NCBI RefSeq assembly: GCF_000265525.1
Contig: NC_018015.1
Coordinates: forward strand, 1,400,322-1,464,321
Length of the DNA: 64,000 bases
Origin: Thermococcus cleftensis
GTDB lineage: Archaea > Methanobacteriota_B > Thermococci > Thermococcales > Thermococcaceae
Direction of reading: 5' to 3'
In this document: piece after piece, positions 41,509-49,966 of the stretch
Numbering within the stretch: position 1 is the first letter of the stretch
Layout: each line of letters begins with the position of its first letter
Translations under genes and position numbers: made by a program
Notes under the pieces: generated by a model
What the model saw: the letters and a program-made list of their open reading frames with translations, nothing else
Databases searched by the model: none
Told to the model about the DNA's origin: nothing

Positions 41509-41923
41509 CGAGAACCCTCGCGACTTCCTCTGGATTGTTGGTGGTGAACGAGACCGTCCAGCCCCTTTTCTGATGTATTGTCACGCAGCCTTTGGCCGGA
41601 AGGTTGAAGTGTATCCTCCCGTAGCAGGAGGCCCAGCCCTCACCTGCCTTGAAGCTCGCCATGTTCTCGATGGGAACCGTTTTTCTCACCAGGAGTCCCA
41701 GGACTCCTCTTATCCTCAGCTCGCGCTCGTCTATCTCGATTCTAATCGCCATAGCATCGAGGAGTATGATCAGGGTTCCGGCGGTCGCGGCTGCCATTAT
41801 CCAGAGTCCCTCCCCGGCCCGATACGTCGCGTAGAGGCCGGCGAGCATAGAGACTATCGGAACGAGCATGAAAACCTGAAGCCCTCTGCTCGTCAGGGTC
41901 TCCTCGTAAAGCAACCTTCCCAC
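41480..41923 (-). CDS. Membrane protein with PH-like domain
   Basis: A 147-residue protein. Two N-terminal hydrophobic helices (LQVFMLVPIVSMLAGLYATY and LWIMAAATAGTLIILLDAMA) precede a beta-rich domain (IRIEIDERELRIRGVLGLLVRKTVPIENMASFKAG...VSFTTNNPEEVARVL). That order resembles bacterial PH-type (bPH) membrane proteins. Function unknown. It overlaps the convergent NfeD gene by 29 bases. Confidence 0.75.
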   Translation of the reverse strand: MGRLLYEETLTSRGLQVFMLVPIVSMLAGLYATYRAGEGLWIMAAATAGTLIILLDAMAIRIEIDERELRIRGVLGLLVRKTVPIENMASFKAGEGWASCYGRIHFNLPAKGCVTIHQKRGWTVSFTTNNPEEVARVLATLGVPREP

Positions 41924-41982
41924 CGATGGAACTTCTCCGCTATCCCTTTAAAGCTTGGCTCAGAACCTTTTTCGGTGGTACC

Positions 41983-42408
41983 ATGGTCAGGATAATGCCG
42001 GTTGATAGGTTGAGCGATGAGGAAATCCGCGAGATTCTGACGAAGTATCGGAAGATCGCCCTTGTTGGTGCTTCACCGAAGGTCGAGCGCGATTCCAACG
42101 AAGTGATGCGTTATCTTCTTGAACACGGCTACGAAGTCTATCCGGTTAATCCCCGCTACTCGGAGGTTCTTGGCCGGAAGTGCTACCCGAGCGTTCTGGA
42201 TATCCCCGATGACGTTGAGATAGTGGACCTCTTCGTGAGGCCCGAGTTTACAATGGACTACGTGGAGCAGGCAATAAAGAAGGGGGCGAAGGTGGTGTGG
42301 TTCCAGTTTGGGACGTACGACCGGGAAGCGTTCAAAAAGGCCAAGGAAGCCGGATTAAGGGCTGTGGCCCACCGCTGCATAAAGCAGGAGCACGCGAGAC
42401 TCCTTTAG
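41983..42408 (+). CDS. CoA-binding domain protein
   Basis: A 141-residue Rossmann-type protein of the YccU/CoA-binding family: KIALVGASPKVERDSNEVMRYLLEHGYEVYPVNPRYSEVLGRKCYPSVLDIPDDVEIVDLFV. The late HRCIKQEHARL replaces the usual NRCM-x-EH motif with conserved Cys and Glu-His. Ligand presumably CoA or a related dinucleotide; role unknown. ATG 41983 with TTCGGTGGT upstream; the longer start at 41926 overlaps the TATA (CCTTTAAAGC). Convergent with the methyltransferase gene (4-base overlap). Confidence 0.87.
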   Translation: MVRIMPVDRLSDEEIREILTKYRKIALVGASPKVERDSNEVMRYLLEHGYEVYPVNPRYSEVLGRKCYPSVLDIPDDVEIVDLFVRPEFTMDYVEQAIKKGAKVVWFQFGTYDREAFKKAKEAGLRAVAHRCIKQEHARLL

Positions 42409-43505
42409 CCCCTGTACCTCAGCACGTGAATGTCCCTGATTACACGGTGCCTCTCCTCGTAGTCGGTGTACCTTCCAATGACTTCGAAGCCAAGCTTGCC
42501 CAGCCATTTTCTCTCCTTTCTGTACATTCCCCCGTCCTTCAGCCGGTATGCTGGGAAGACGAAGACTACTTTTCCGTTCCTTTTGAGGACCTCGCCAAAG
42601 CTCTCGAAAACCGAGAAGTAGAGCCTGTCCAGCTCGTTGGCGAGCCTTATCGCCTCCCCCCTGCTCGGGTTCACCTTTAGTGGCTTCCCGAGGTACGGCT
42701 CCGTAACTATCGTGTCGAACCTCTGCCTGAAACAGCGCTTTAGCTTCCTCGCGTCGCAGACCTCAATGTGGGCCGAATTTTTGAGCCGGAACTCCTTCCT
42801 CAGCCAGGCGAGGTTTCTCTTTGCTTCGCGTATCCTCTCGGGGTCGCGGTCGCTCCCGTAAGCTGAAAGCCCCTGGAGGACGAACTCCTGGAGAATCGTC
42901 CCTATCCCACAGAAGGGGTCGAGGAACGAACCTTTTCTCACCTCGGTCAGGTTCACCATTATCCTCGCGAGCCTTGGAGGAATCGAAAGGATAGGCCTCT
43001 GGACGGGCCTCTCAACGTCGAGCTTCTTCAGCTCAAACGGGTTGGTGACCTTGACCGTCTCGCCCACTAGGAAGCTCCCATCTTCTCTAAAGATGAAGAC
43101 GAAGTCCTTTGTCTCGGGAAAACCCTTGAGGATAAGCTCTGCGGGCATGGAGTAAACCTTGGCAGGCTTGAAGAACTTGGAGGGACCCTCAACCTTGAAT
43201 TCTCTTTTTATCTCACTTCCCAGCTTCCTCCAGAGCTTCCAGTCGTTTTTCCCGTAGAGGCTGACCGTGAAGAGTTTGGTGTATTCGAGATTCTTGATCG
43301 CTTCATCTCCCTCGCCGACTATTCTCACGAGCTTGAGGGAGCCGCCGAGCCGGTTGAAGTATCTTTCAACTCCACTTGGTGACTCGAATAACAACCAGTA
43401 ACGACTGGATTCAATTGGCCTAACCTTAATGTCAAATCTCCTGGCGAATGAATAAAATTCTGCCTCGCTGAGGGCCGGATTCTTACCGAATATGACCGCG
43501 TACAT
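42405..43505 (-). CDS. Trm11/TrmG10-family RNA methyltransferase (COG1041)
   Basis: A 366-residue protein. The N-terminal half is THUMP/ferredoxin-like (about 1-165). The C-terminal Rossmann methyltransferase (about 185-366) has AdoMet motif FLDPFCGIGTILQEFVLQG. The catalytic motif IV is TEPYLGKPL, where tRNA (guanine-10,N2) methyltransferases have DPPYG. The rest of the domain (SDRDPERIREAKRNL) fits COG1041. The altered motif IV (Glu-Pro-Tyr) suggests a paralogue with a different target or base. Own promoter, divergent from the helical-repeat gene. Confidence 0.85.
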   Translation of the reverse strand: MYAVIFGKNPALSEAEFYSFARRFDIKVRPIESSRYWLLFESPSGVERYFNRLGGSLKLVRIVGEGDEAIKNLEYTKLFTVSLYGKNDWKLWRKLGSEIKREFKVEGPSKFFKPAKVYSMPAELILKGFPETKDFVFIFREDGSFLVGETVKVTNPFELKKLDVERPVQRPILSIPPRLARIMVNLTEVRKGSFLDPFCGIGTILQEFVLQGLSAYGSDRDPERIREAKRNLAWLRKEFRLKNSAHIEVCDARKLKRCFRQRFDTIVTEPYLGKPLKVNPSRGEAIRLANELDRLYFSVFESFGEVLKRNGKVVFVFPAYRLKDGGMYRKERKWLGKLGFEVIGRYTDYEERHRVIRDIHVLRYRG

Positions 43506-43620
43506 ACTGCGCTCTTCGAGGGAACCCTTAAAAAAGTTCCGAGGGTTAGGTTAATAAGAGCTGGTAACGTAATATATGGTAAGGTGTGTAAAATCCACAA
43601 TCCTGCGGGGGATATGCAGT

Positions 43621-44904
43621 ATGATTGTCAAGGAAGTCCTCGCTTCCGTTGAGGTGATTCCTGATCCTTACATAAAATCCGTGACCTACGCTAAAATAGG
43701 CGAGCGGCTGGTGAAGGCGAGGGATAGAAACTACAAGACAGCTTTTCTCAAGGCCCTTGAGACGGCCAAGGAAATAGAGGATCCGGTCAAGATGTTCCGC
43801 GCCCTCCTTTCGGTTGGATACTCCCTTCACAGGGCGGGACTTAAGTCCTCCAAGAGGATATATCAGGGGGTTCTCGAGGACTCCCGCATTCTTCCGCCTC
43901 CCCAGCGCGACGTTATAATGGCGACCGCCGCGCGCTACATGCTGGCCCTTGGGGAGATAGGCGAGGCCATAACCTACGCCCTGGAGATAGAGGATGTAAA
44001 GCTCCGCGATGACGTTCTTCTCGAGATAATCCGTGCAAACACGCGCATGATAGAGAAGGAGCAGCTCAAGGTTGCTTATCGCCTGAGGAAGAGCAAGCTT
44101 GCCCTTGAGTACATAGAGGAGGAGCCCCACCGCTCAAAGGCGCTCCTTGAGATCATAAAAGCCTACATAGCACTGGGGAGCTACGAGAACGGCATATCTC
44201 TGATAAGGTCAATAGGTGTCAAGGAGTGGGCCAGACAGGCCTTCAAGGAGGTGTCCTTCTACCTAAAGGAGAGGGACGTTCTCGGCCACTACATAGATTC
44301 CTTGGAGGCCGTCGCTCAGGAACTGATCGAAAAGTTTGGGGAGGAGTTCACCGAGGACTTGGCCCTGGCCTTTGCCCTCAGCGGAGAGGGAGTTCCGGCG
44401 ATCGAGCTGATACGGGGCCGTGAGAACGGCGAGGAAGTAATGACCAGGATAGCCCTTGAGCTCCTCGAGAGGGACCACGATGTCCTGCCGGCGTTTATAG
44501 CGGCCCTCAACGAGCGCGAGGCCGAGATAGTTGGAAGGGCCGTGATGAACAGGATCCTCGAGAAGCCCGAGCTGGGCAACTGGGAGATAATCAAGGCCAT
44601 AGGCAAGAGCACCCCCAGCGAGGAGATATGGGCCAAGATAGCCAGGTACTACGTCATAATGGGTGAGCTTGAGGGGGCTATGAAGATAGGTAGCATTCTT
44701 CGCGACACCCGCCTCCATTCGGTCGTGATGGCTGACGTTGCCCACCACTTCCTCAAGAAGGGCGACGTTGAAAGGGCCATCGATGCTGCTCTCGAGGTTA
44801 GGGAGCCGAAGTTCTCATCGCTCCTGATATCCGAAATACTCGTCAAGGCCCTTGAGCAGGAGCTTCCAAGGAGGGTTGAGCAGTGGAAAGGCTCAAGGCG
44901 CTGA
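43621..44904 (+). CDS. Helical-repeat (TPR/HEAT-like) protein
   Basis: A 427-residue protein built of about ten helix pairs of 30-40 residues, for example VTYAKIGERLVKARDRNYKTAFLKALETAKEI and VMADVAHHFLKKGDVERAIDAALEVREPKF. The recurring A-x-G-x3-A-I pattern suggests a TPR-like scaffold. Probably an interaction protein found in Thermococcales; no partner known. ATG 43621 follows GCGGGGGATATGCAGT. A TATA-like TAATATATGG lies at about 43570-43579. The next gene overlaps its end by 22 bases. Confidence 0.85.
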   Translation: MIVKEVLASVEVIPDPYIKSVTYAKIGERLVKARDRNYKTAFLKALETAKEIEDPVKMFRALLSVGYSLHRAGLKSSKRIYQGVLEDSRILPPPQRDVIMATAARYMLALGEIGEAITYALEIEDVKLRDDVLLEIIRANTRMIEKEQLKVAYRLRKSKLALEYIEEEPHRSKALLEIIKAYIALGSYENGISLIRSIGVKEWARQAFKEVSFYLKERDVLGHYIDSLEAVAQELIEKFGEEFTEDLALAFALSGEGVPAIELIRGRENGEEVMTRIALELLERDHDVLPAFIAALNEREAEIVGRAVMNRILEKPELGNWEIIKAIGKSTPSEEIWAKIARYYVIMGELEGAMKIGSILRDTRLHSVVMADVAHHFLKKGDVERAIDAALEVREPKFSSLLISEILVKALEQELPRRVEQWKGSRR

Positions 44905-45170
44905 GGAAGAGGAACGGCAGTCGGGTGGATTTCATAGCCGATATGGTATCCCTTCTCCTCACGGACAAGGAGCTTTACTCCGACGAGGTGCTCTTCAGGG
45001 ACGCCGTTGAGGAGATCTACTCCACCCTCCGCGAGGAGATAGTGAAGAGCAACCGCAAGGATCTGATGGACGCCTACGAGGCGGCCGTGCTGTTGAAGGC
45101 TGTCGTTTCGGGCAGGGTCAAGGGTGCAGAGGAGCTGCTGATGGAGATACGGAAGAACCTTCCCGGGTGA
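44883..45170 (+). CDS. Small helical hypothetical protein
   Basis: A 95-residue all-helical acidic protein (GTG start; MERLKALRKRNGSRVDFIADMVSLLLTDKELYSDEVLFRDAVEEIY...). It overlaps the end of the helical-repeat gene by 22 bases and its stop TGA shares its A with the ATG of the next gene, so all three are translationally coupled. I recognise no family; it may be a subunit of the repeat protein. Confidence 0.75.
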   Translation: MERLKALRKRNGSRVDFIADMVSLLLTDKELYSDEVLFRDAVEEIYSTLREEIVKSNRKDLMDAYEAAVLLKAVVSGRVKGAEELLMEIRKNLPG

Positions 45171-45598
45171 TGTGGGTGCTCTTTGAGGTTGATGTTCCGA
45201 CGAAGGAGCGGTTCGAGATAATCGACATAACCGATGAGGTTCAGCGCATCGTGTACCGCTCCCGCGTTAAGCATGGCATCGTCGTTGTGTTTACCGGGCA
45301 TACCACAACGGGCCTGCTCATAAACGAGGCTGAGAAAGGCCTCCTCGGGGACATCAAGGCCAAGATGGAGGATCTCGTCCCCAAAGGCGCCGGCTACGCC
45401 CACGACACCATTGACCGCAACGCCCACTCCCACCTGAGGGCTGGCCTCTTCCTCAATCCTGAGGTTGTGGTTCCCGTAGATCAGGCCGAGCTCCAGCTTG
45501 GGACGTGGCAGAGGATACTCTTCGTCGAGCTCGACGGTCCAAGGCACAGAAAGGTTCGGGTCATGGTATGCCCGTGCCCCAAGTTCCTGGAGGAGTAG
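45170..45598 (+). CDS. UPF0047 / YjbQ family protein
   Basis: A 142-residue single-domain protein of the YjbQ/UPF0047 family. The conserved blocks are HGIVVVFTGHTTTGLLINE, DTIDRNAHSHLRAGLF and ELQLGTWQRILFVELDGPR, which hold the clustered His residues. E. coli YjbQ has weak thiamine-phosphate synthase activity, and the natural role is unclear. The ATG overlaps the preceding stop (TGATG). Confidence 0.93.
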   Translation: MWVLFEVDVPTKERFEIIDITDEVQRIVYRSRVKHGIVVVFTGHTTTGLLINEAEKGLLGDIKAKMEDLVPKGAGYAHDTIDRNAHSHLRAGLFLNPEVVVPVDQAELQLGTWQRILFVELDGPRHRKVRVMVCPCPKFLEE

Positions 45599-46156
45599 TC
45601 AGACGTACTGGGCGTAATAGGCCAGCCTCTCGAGCAGGTCGTTGAACCCCTCGTATGTGACCAGCGATAGCGGTATCGCTTCTTGTTCGAGGCGCTTCTT
45701 TATGACCTCCCTGATTTCTTCGACCCGCTCCCTGGGGACGAGGTCTATCTTGTTGATGACGACTATTATGGGCTTATCATACCGGAACTTGAGCATGTGA
45801 TGGAGCTTTTCCATTCCCCTGTGGAGGCCAACGGTGGCATCGACCATATGAATGATCACGTCCGCGGAGACTATCTCGTTCAGGATTTCTCTGAACCTCT
45901 CTTCGCTCAGCACCTTTCCCCTTAGCTCCCTCTGCGGGTCGAAGAGGCCCGCGGTGTCTATGAGGACGAACTCGTCGGCGCCGCCGAGCGGGTTCTTCAT
46001 GCTCTTCGGTATCTTGAGCTTGCCGAAGCGCCTCCTTATGATCCCCTTCGTGGTTCCCGGCAGGTTCTCCACCTCTGAAACTTTGCCACCTATGAGGGCG
46101 TTCATGAGCGTTGATTTGCCGACGTTCTCGGCACCGATAATCGCAACCTTTATCAT
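45599..46156 (-). CDS. Era-like small GTPase
   Basis: A 185-residue TRAFAC GTPase: G1 IIGAENVGKST, G2 Thr in LPGTTKGI, G3 LIDTAGL, G4 NKIDL, and G5 near SLVTYEG. There is no additional domain such as KH. This is a stand-alone archaeal Era/EngB-like GTPase, possibly acting on ribosomes. ATG 46156 follows GGGGTGAGGGT. Divergent from the OB-fold gene with a 50-base shared promoter region. Confidence 0.88.
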   Translation of the reverse strand: MIKVAIIGAENVGKSTLMNALIGGKVSEVENLPGTTKGIIRRRFGKLKIPKSMKNPLGGADEFVLIDTAGLFDPQRELRGKVLSEERFREILNEIVSADVIIHMVDATVGLHRGMEKLHHMLKFRYDKPIIVVINKIDLVPRERVEEIREVIKKRLEQEAIPLSLVTYEGFNDLLERLAYYAQYV

Positions 46157-46205
46157 ACCCTCACCCCACACCTACTTTCAGGGTCGGTCTATAAAGGTGA
46201 TGAGC

Positions 46206-46520
46206 ATGCCCAAGAGGGTCAAACTCGGTCACCATTACTATTACATCGTCACGGTCGATGAGCTGAATTCCGGGGCCTTCAGGGGCAAGAACATCGTCAT
46301 TGAGGGAGAGATAGAGGACAAGCCCCTGGTCGAGTTCCTCCCCATGGAGCTTCCTGGTTACAGGACAACCTTTAAGGTTTCCGGTATACGGGTTGAGTTC
46401 TCTGGGAGTCCATGCATTGGGGCCGGCGACAGGGTGAAGGTCTACGGCAGGTTTCTCGGTGACTGCATAATGGCGAGCGCCATCGAGACCGAGAGGGCGG
46501 TGTTCACGACGGAGGAATGA
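46206..46520 (+). CDS. Small OB-fold-like protein
   Basis: A 104-residue beta-rich protein: NIVIEGEIEDKPLVEFLPMELPGYRTTFKVSGIRVEFSGSPCIGAGDRVKVYGRF resembles an OB-fold nucleic-acid binding domain (the GDRV-VYGRF ending is typical). Function not known. ATG 46206 follows GGTGAT; ATG 46200 is also in frame. The HD-domain gene follows after 3 bases, so both form an operon. Confidence 0.72.
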   Translation: MPKRVKLGHHYYYIVTVDELNSGAFRGKNIVIEGEIEDKPLVEFLPMELPGYRTTFKVSGIRVEFSGSPCIGAGDRVKVYGRFLGDCIMASAIETERAVFTTEE

Positions 46521-46523
46521 AAA

Positions 46524-47078
46524 ATGCCGCTCTTGGACCTCCTTCTTGAAGCGGGCAATCTGAAGAGACTGCCGAGAACCGGCTGGCTCCTCAGGGGAGT
46601 CCCGAATCCCGAGAGCATAGCCGACCACAGCTACCGCGTTGCCCTTATCACGCTCTTCCTGGCCGACGAGCTTAAGGTGAAGGGCGTCGATGTGAACGTT
46701 GAGAGGGCCCTGAAAATGGCCCTCCTCCACGACCTGGCCGAGGCCAGGATTACGGATATACCCCTGACGGCGCAGTACTATATCGACAAGGGAAAAGCCG
46801 AGAAGAAGGCTGCGATGGAGCTGTTCATAAAGACGCCGAAGCCGGAGGAGTACTTCAGGCTCTGGAGGGAGTACGAGGAAGAACTCAGCCTCGAGGGCCG
46901 GCTCGTCAAGTTCGCCGATAAGCTGGAGATGCTGATCCAGGCCTGTGAGTACGAGAGGGCCGGCTTCTCTAATCTAGACGAGTTCTGGGGTGCCCTTGAT
47001 TCCCTCCGCGAGAGCGAGTTTTATGAGCATTTTCGGGAGCTGGTCGATGGACTGGCGGAGAGGAGAAAGGGCAGATAG
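46524..47078 (+). CDS. HD-domain phosphohydrolase (YfbR-like)
   Basis: A 184-residue HD-domain protein. His in DHSYRVALI, the HD pair in LLHDLAEA and a late Asp in KFADKLEML form the metal site. Closest in layout to the YfbR/HDDC2 5'-deoxynucleotidases that hydrolyse dNMPs. Starts 3 bases after the OB-fold gene. Convergent with the DUF234 ATPase gene downstream. Confidence 0.9.
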   Translation: MPLLDLLLEAGNLKRLPRTGWLLRGVPNPESIADHSYRVALITLFLADELKVKGVDVNVERALKMALLHDLAEARITDIPLTAQYYIDKGKAEKKAAMELFIKTPKPEEYFRLWREYEEELSLEGRLVKFADKLEMLIQACEYERAGFSNLDEFWGALDSLRESEFYEHFRELVDGLAERRKGR

Positions 47079-47097
47079 CCGGCTTTTTGCCGGCCGT

Positions 47098-48486
47098 TTA
47101 AGCCCCGTTAAGCCCTTCTTCGAAATCTTCAAGGTCCCAGGCAAGGTAGCCCTCTTCCTTAAGCCCCTCCTTACCTTCCACTTCCCTGGCAACCAGACCG
47201 TAATAACGCCCCCAGCTTTCAAGTCCCACCAGCTCGCTCTTCCTCTCCAGATCTCTAAGTATTCCGCGGGCCTCTTTCTCCCTCAGGCTTTTCCACTTGG
47301 CCTCGACGAACAGCGCTTTTTTCTCCCGCTCGTTCAGGGCGAGCAGGTCAATCTCCTCGCTCTTATGCCACCACCTGCCGATTTTCGTGAAGCGGAAGGG
47401 AAGCTCCTTGGCTTTGTTGAGCTTCCCCAGGAACTGCCTCGCGATTTCCTCGAAGACCCCGCCCAGGTAAGCGGGGAGATCGTTCATCACGAGCTCCACC
47501 AGGGCATCGCCCTGGCCGCTCTCCACCAGGTCGGCGTTCGGGTAGACGTAGCGGAACCAGAAGGTGAAGTAGGGGTCCGTTATGTGGTAGCGCCCCTTCC
47601 TGCTCTTCCAGCTGGCCGTTACAGGGACTTCCCTCCTCACGAGGTCAAGCTCAATGAGAACGCCCAGGTACTTCCCCACGGTTCCCCTCTCGAGCCCGGT
47701 CTCGCTGGTTATCTCGCCGAGCGTTGTCTTGCCCCTCGCTATGGCCTCCATTATCGCGAAGTAGTTCCTCGGTTCATCAAGTTCTTCCCTCAGTATGAAG
47801 AGGGCATCGCCGTAGAGGAACGAATCGGGCCGGAAGTAGTCGAGCAGGTTCTCCTCAAGGCCCCTCCCGTCGCTGAACTCAAGGAGGTAGGCCGGCGTCC
47901 CCCCGAGGATGCCGTAGACCTTCACGAAGTCCTCCAGCGTGTACCCCGGAAGGAAGGCCCTCGCCTCGAAGAAGTTCAGGGGCCTGAGCCTCAGCTGAGC
48001 CGTCCTCCTCCCGTAGAGCGGACTCCTGTAGCCGAGGAGCCTCTCCATCATCCCCACCGAGGAGCCGCTGATCATCAGGAAAATCTTCCCGCGGGAGAGC
48101 TTTAGGTCCCAGTACTCCTGGAGGATGGAAGGTAAGGCCCCGTTTCCCTTCACGAGGTAGGGGAACTCATCGATGGCAACTATGAGCCTCTCCCCCATTG
48201 CTTTACCGTGCAGGTACTCGAAGAAGGCGTCCCAGCTCCGGAGGGGGTTTTTCCTCAAGAACTCGTCGTTGAAGTGGGCCGCGAGCCTCTCCGAGAAGCG
48301 CCTGAGGTTCTCGGCCTCGCTCGTCTCCCTCGCGAGGAGGTAGAGGCCGCCATGCCTCCCTATGAACTCAAGGAGCAGGGCGGTCTTTCCGATCCTCCTC
48401 CTGCCGTAGAGGACGACGAATTCGGCTCTCCCCCTCTTCAGACGCTCTTCAAGCAGTCCGAGCTCAGCCTTTCGGTCGATGAACAT
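47098..48486 (-). CDS. Archaeal AAA ATPase with DUF234 nuclease-like domain (copy A)
   Basis: A 462-residue protein of the archaeal ATPase group (MJ-type, Pfam ATPase_2 plus DUF234). N-terminal P-loop LYGRRRIGKTALL, Walker B LIVAIDEFPYLV, a sensor region MISGSSVGMMERLLGYRSPLYGRR, then a winged helix (LGEITSETGLERGTVGKYLGVLIELDLV). The C-terminal DUF234 has EIDLLALNEREKKALFVEAKWK, a PD-(D/E)xK-like core. Its C-terminal segment is nearly identical to copy B. ATG 48486 with GGTGA upstream; GTG 48498 possible. Such genes are abundant in Thermococcales and have been linked to mobile or defence-like functions, unproven. Confidence 0.88.
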   Translation of the reverse strand: MFIDRKAELGLLEERLKRGRAEFVVLYGRRRIGKTALLLEFIGRHGGLYLLARETSEAENLRRFSERLAAHFNDEFLRKNPLRSWDAFFEYLHGKAMGERLIVAIDEFPYLVKGNGALPSILQEYWDLKLSRGKIFLMISGSSVGMMERLLGYRSPLYGRRTAQLRLRPLNFFEARAFLPGYTLEDFVKVYGILGGTPAYLLEFSDGRGLEENLLDYFRPDSFLYGDALFILREELDEPRNYFAIMEAIARGKTTLGEITSETGLERGTVGKYLGVLIELDLVRREVPVTASWKSRKGRYHITDPYFTFWFRYVYPNADLVESGQGDALVELVMNDLPAYLGGVFEEIARQFLGKLNKAKELPFRFTKIGRWWHKSEEIDLLALNEREKKALFVEAKWKSLREKEARGILRDLERKSELVGLESWGRYYGLVAREVEGKEGLKEEGYLAWDLEDFEEGLNGA

Positions 48487-48487
48487 T

Positions 48488-48522
48488 AGTTTACTCACCG
48501 GTAAATTACTTGCGAGTAAACT
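48488..48522. promoter_or_regulatory. Inverted repeat at the start of DUF234 ATPase copy A
   Basis: AGTTTACTC (48488-48496) and GAGTAAACT (48514-48522) form 9-base arms around a 17-base centre. The minus-strand TATA CCTTAAATAG lies at about 48521-48530, so the repeat covers the expected transcription start and the start codon region. This is a candidate operator for autoregulation through the wHTH domain of the product. Confidence 0.5.
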
Positions 48523-48524
48523 AT

Positions 48525-49925
48525 TTAAGGGTTTCGCGGTTCAGTCTTCGGAGCCAAGAACCTTTCGAAGTCCTTCAAATCCCAGACAAGGTAACCGTTT
48601 TCCTTGAGGTTGTTTTTGTTCTCAATCGTCTTTGCCACCAGCCCGTAGATCTTCCCCCACCCTTCAAGACCCACCAGCTCAGCCTTCCGCTCCAGGTCTT
48701 TGAGAACTCCGCGCGCCTCTTTCTCCCTCAGCCCCTTCCACTTCACCTCCACAAACAAAGCTTTTTTCTCCCGCTCGTTCAGGGCGAGCAGGTCAATCTC
48801 CTCGCTCTTATGCCACCACCTTCCGACCTTGGTGAACCTGAACGGCAGCTTTCCGGCCCTGTTGAGCTCGATTAAAAACTGCCTCCCCACCTCTTCAAAG
48901 GCGAAGCCGAGGTAACGGTTGAAGCCGGTGTTGAAGTCCTCAAGCGCCCCCTCCGGAAATCCGCTCTCGATCTCCTCGAAGTGCGGGGCCACGAAGCGGA
49001 ACCAGAAGGCGAAGTAGAGATCCCTGAAGCGATAGGCCCCGCGCTTCGCCCTCCTCCCAACCGGCAGCTCGCGCTTTAGAATCCCGATGTCCTCAAGGAT
49101 CCTGAGGTACCTGGCGGTGTTCTTAGGCTCGATGAAGGAGTACTGGGCGATCTCATTGACCCTCGTCTTTCCCCGCGCCACAGCCTCAAGCACCGTGTAG
49201 TATGTTTCAGGCTCCCTCAGCTCCTCCTCAAGCAGCGCCTTGGCCTCGCGGAAGAGGAAGGCGTTCGGGTCAAAGAAGTTCCCCCTTATCTCATCCTCGA
49301 CGTCCCTTCCGCTGAAGAGCTCAAGGTACCTGGGGACGCCGGAGGTCACGGCGTAGAGCTTCACGGCATCGTCGGGGCTTAGGCGTGGGAACCACTCGAA
49401 GAGGTGCCTGAACCCCAGGGGCTGGAGGTTCAGCGTCGCGTCGCTCCTGCCGTAGAGCGGGCTCGAGTAGTCGAAGAAGCTTCTCTTGAGCAGGCCGACC
49501 GAGGAGGCCGAGAGTATGAGCATCACGTCGCTCCCGCCGAGGACCTCATCGACCACGCTCTGGAACTCAGCCTCCACCTCCGAGTACCTGAGGAGGTAGG
49601 AGAACTCGTCGAGGAAGACCACGAGCCTTCCCTTTCCCTGGGAGGCTATGAAGCGGAAGGCGTCCGTGAAGGTCCGGAAGTTTGGAACCGGGATCCCGAA
49701 GTACCGCCCGATCTCCCCGTTGAGCTTGGCGAGGTTGTACTCCCAGACCCGCTTCTCAAACTGCACCGCGATGGCCTCTTTGTCCTTCAAGAACTCCCTG
49801 ACGAGCCTGCTCTTCCCGATTCTCCTCCTCCCCGTGACGAGGACGAGGGTGAAGCCTTCCCGCCGGTAAAGCCTCTCGAGGGTCCTGAGCTCCTCCTCCC
49901 TGTCCACAAATTTTCGACTTCTCAT
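48525..49925 (-). CDS. Archaeal AAA ATPase with DUF234 nuclease-like domain (copy B)
   Basis: A 466-residue paralogue of copy A with the same order: P-loop VTGRRRIGKSRLV, Walker B RLVVFLDEFSYLL, LSASSVGLLKRSFFDYSSPLYGR sensor, winged helix, and DUF234 with EIDLLALNEREKKALFVEVKWK. The ATPase halves differ greatly between copies but the C-terminal segment from LPFRFTK onward is almost identical, including a 62-base exact DNA match. The start region has its own inverted repeat TTTTCGA-N22-TCGAAAA (49911-49946) over the promoter. Possibly a toxin/defence-like locus; not certain. Confidence 0.88.
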   Translation of the reverse strand: MRSRKFVDREEELRTLERLYRREGFTLVLVTGRRRIGKSRLVREFLKDKEAIAVQFEKRVWEYNLAKLNGEIGRYFGIPVPNFRTFTDAFRFIASQGKGRLVVFLDEFSYLLRYSEVEAEFQSVVDEVLGGSDVMLILSASSVGLLKRSFFDYSSPLYGRSDATLNLQPLGFRHLFEWFPRLSPDDAVKLYAVTSGVPRYLELFSGRDVEDEIRGNFFDPNAFLFREAKALLEEELREPETYYTVLEAVARGKTRVNEIAQYSFIEPKNTARYLRILEDIGILKRELPVGRRAKRGAYRFRDLYFAFWFRFVAPHFEEIESGFPEGALEDFNTGFNRYLGFAFEEVGRQFLIELNRAGKLPFRFTKVGRWWHKSEEIDLLALNEREKKALFVEVKWKGLREKEARGVLKDLERKAELVGLEGWGKIYGLVAKTIENKNNLKENGYLVWDLKDFERFLAPKTEPRNP

Positions 49926-49946
49926 AATATAATCGTGAATCGAAAA
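49911..49946. promoter_or_regulatory. Inverted repeat over the copy B start and promoter
   Basis: TTTTCGA (49911-49917) and TCGAAAA (49940-49946) are separated by 22 bases and include the ATG of copy B. Just beyond lies the minus-strand TATA CTTTTATACT (49946-49955). The position matches the longer repeat in front of copy A, which suggests parallel autoregulation with a different sequence. Confidence 0.4.
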
Positions 49947-49966
49947 GTATAAAAGGGTTTCGCGCC

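Noticed and set aside
46198-46204. GTGATGA as box C of another guide sRNA
   Set aside because: No D', C' or D box at suitable distance; it is the ribosome binding site and start of the OB-fold gene.
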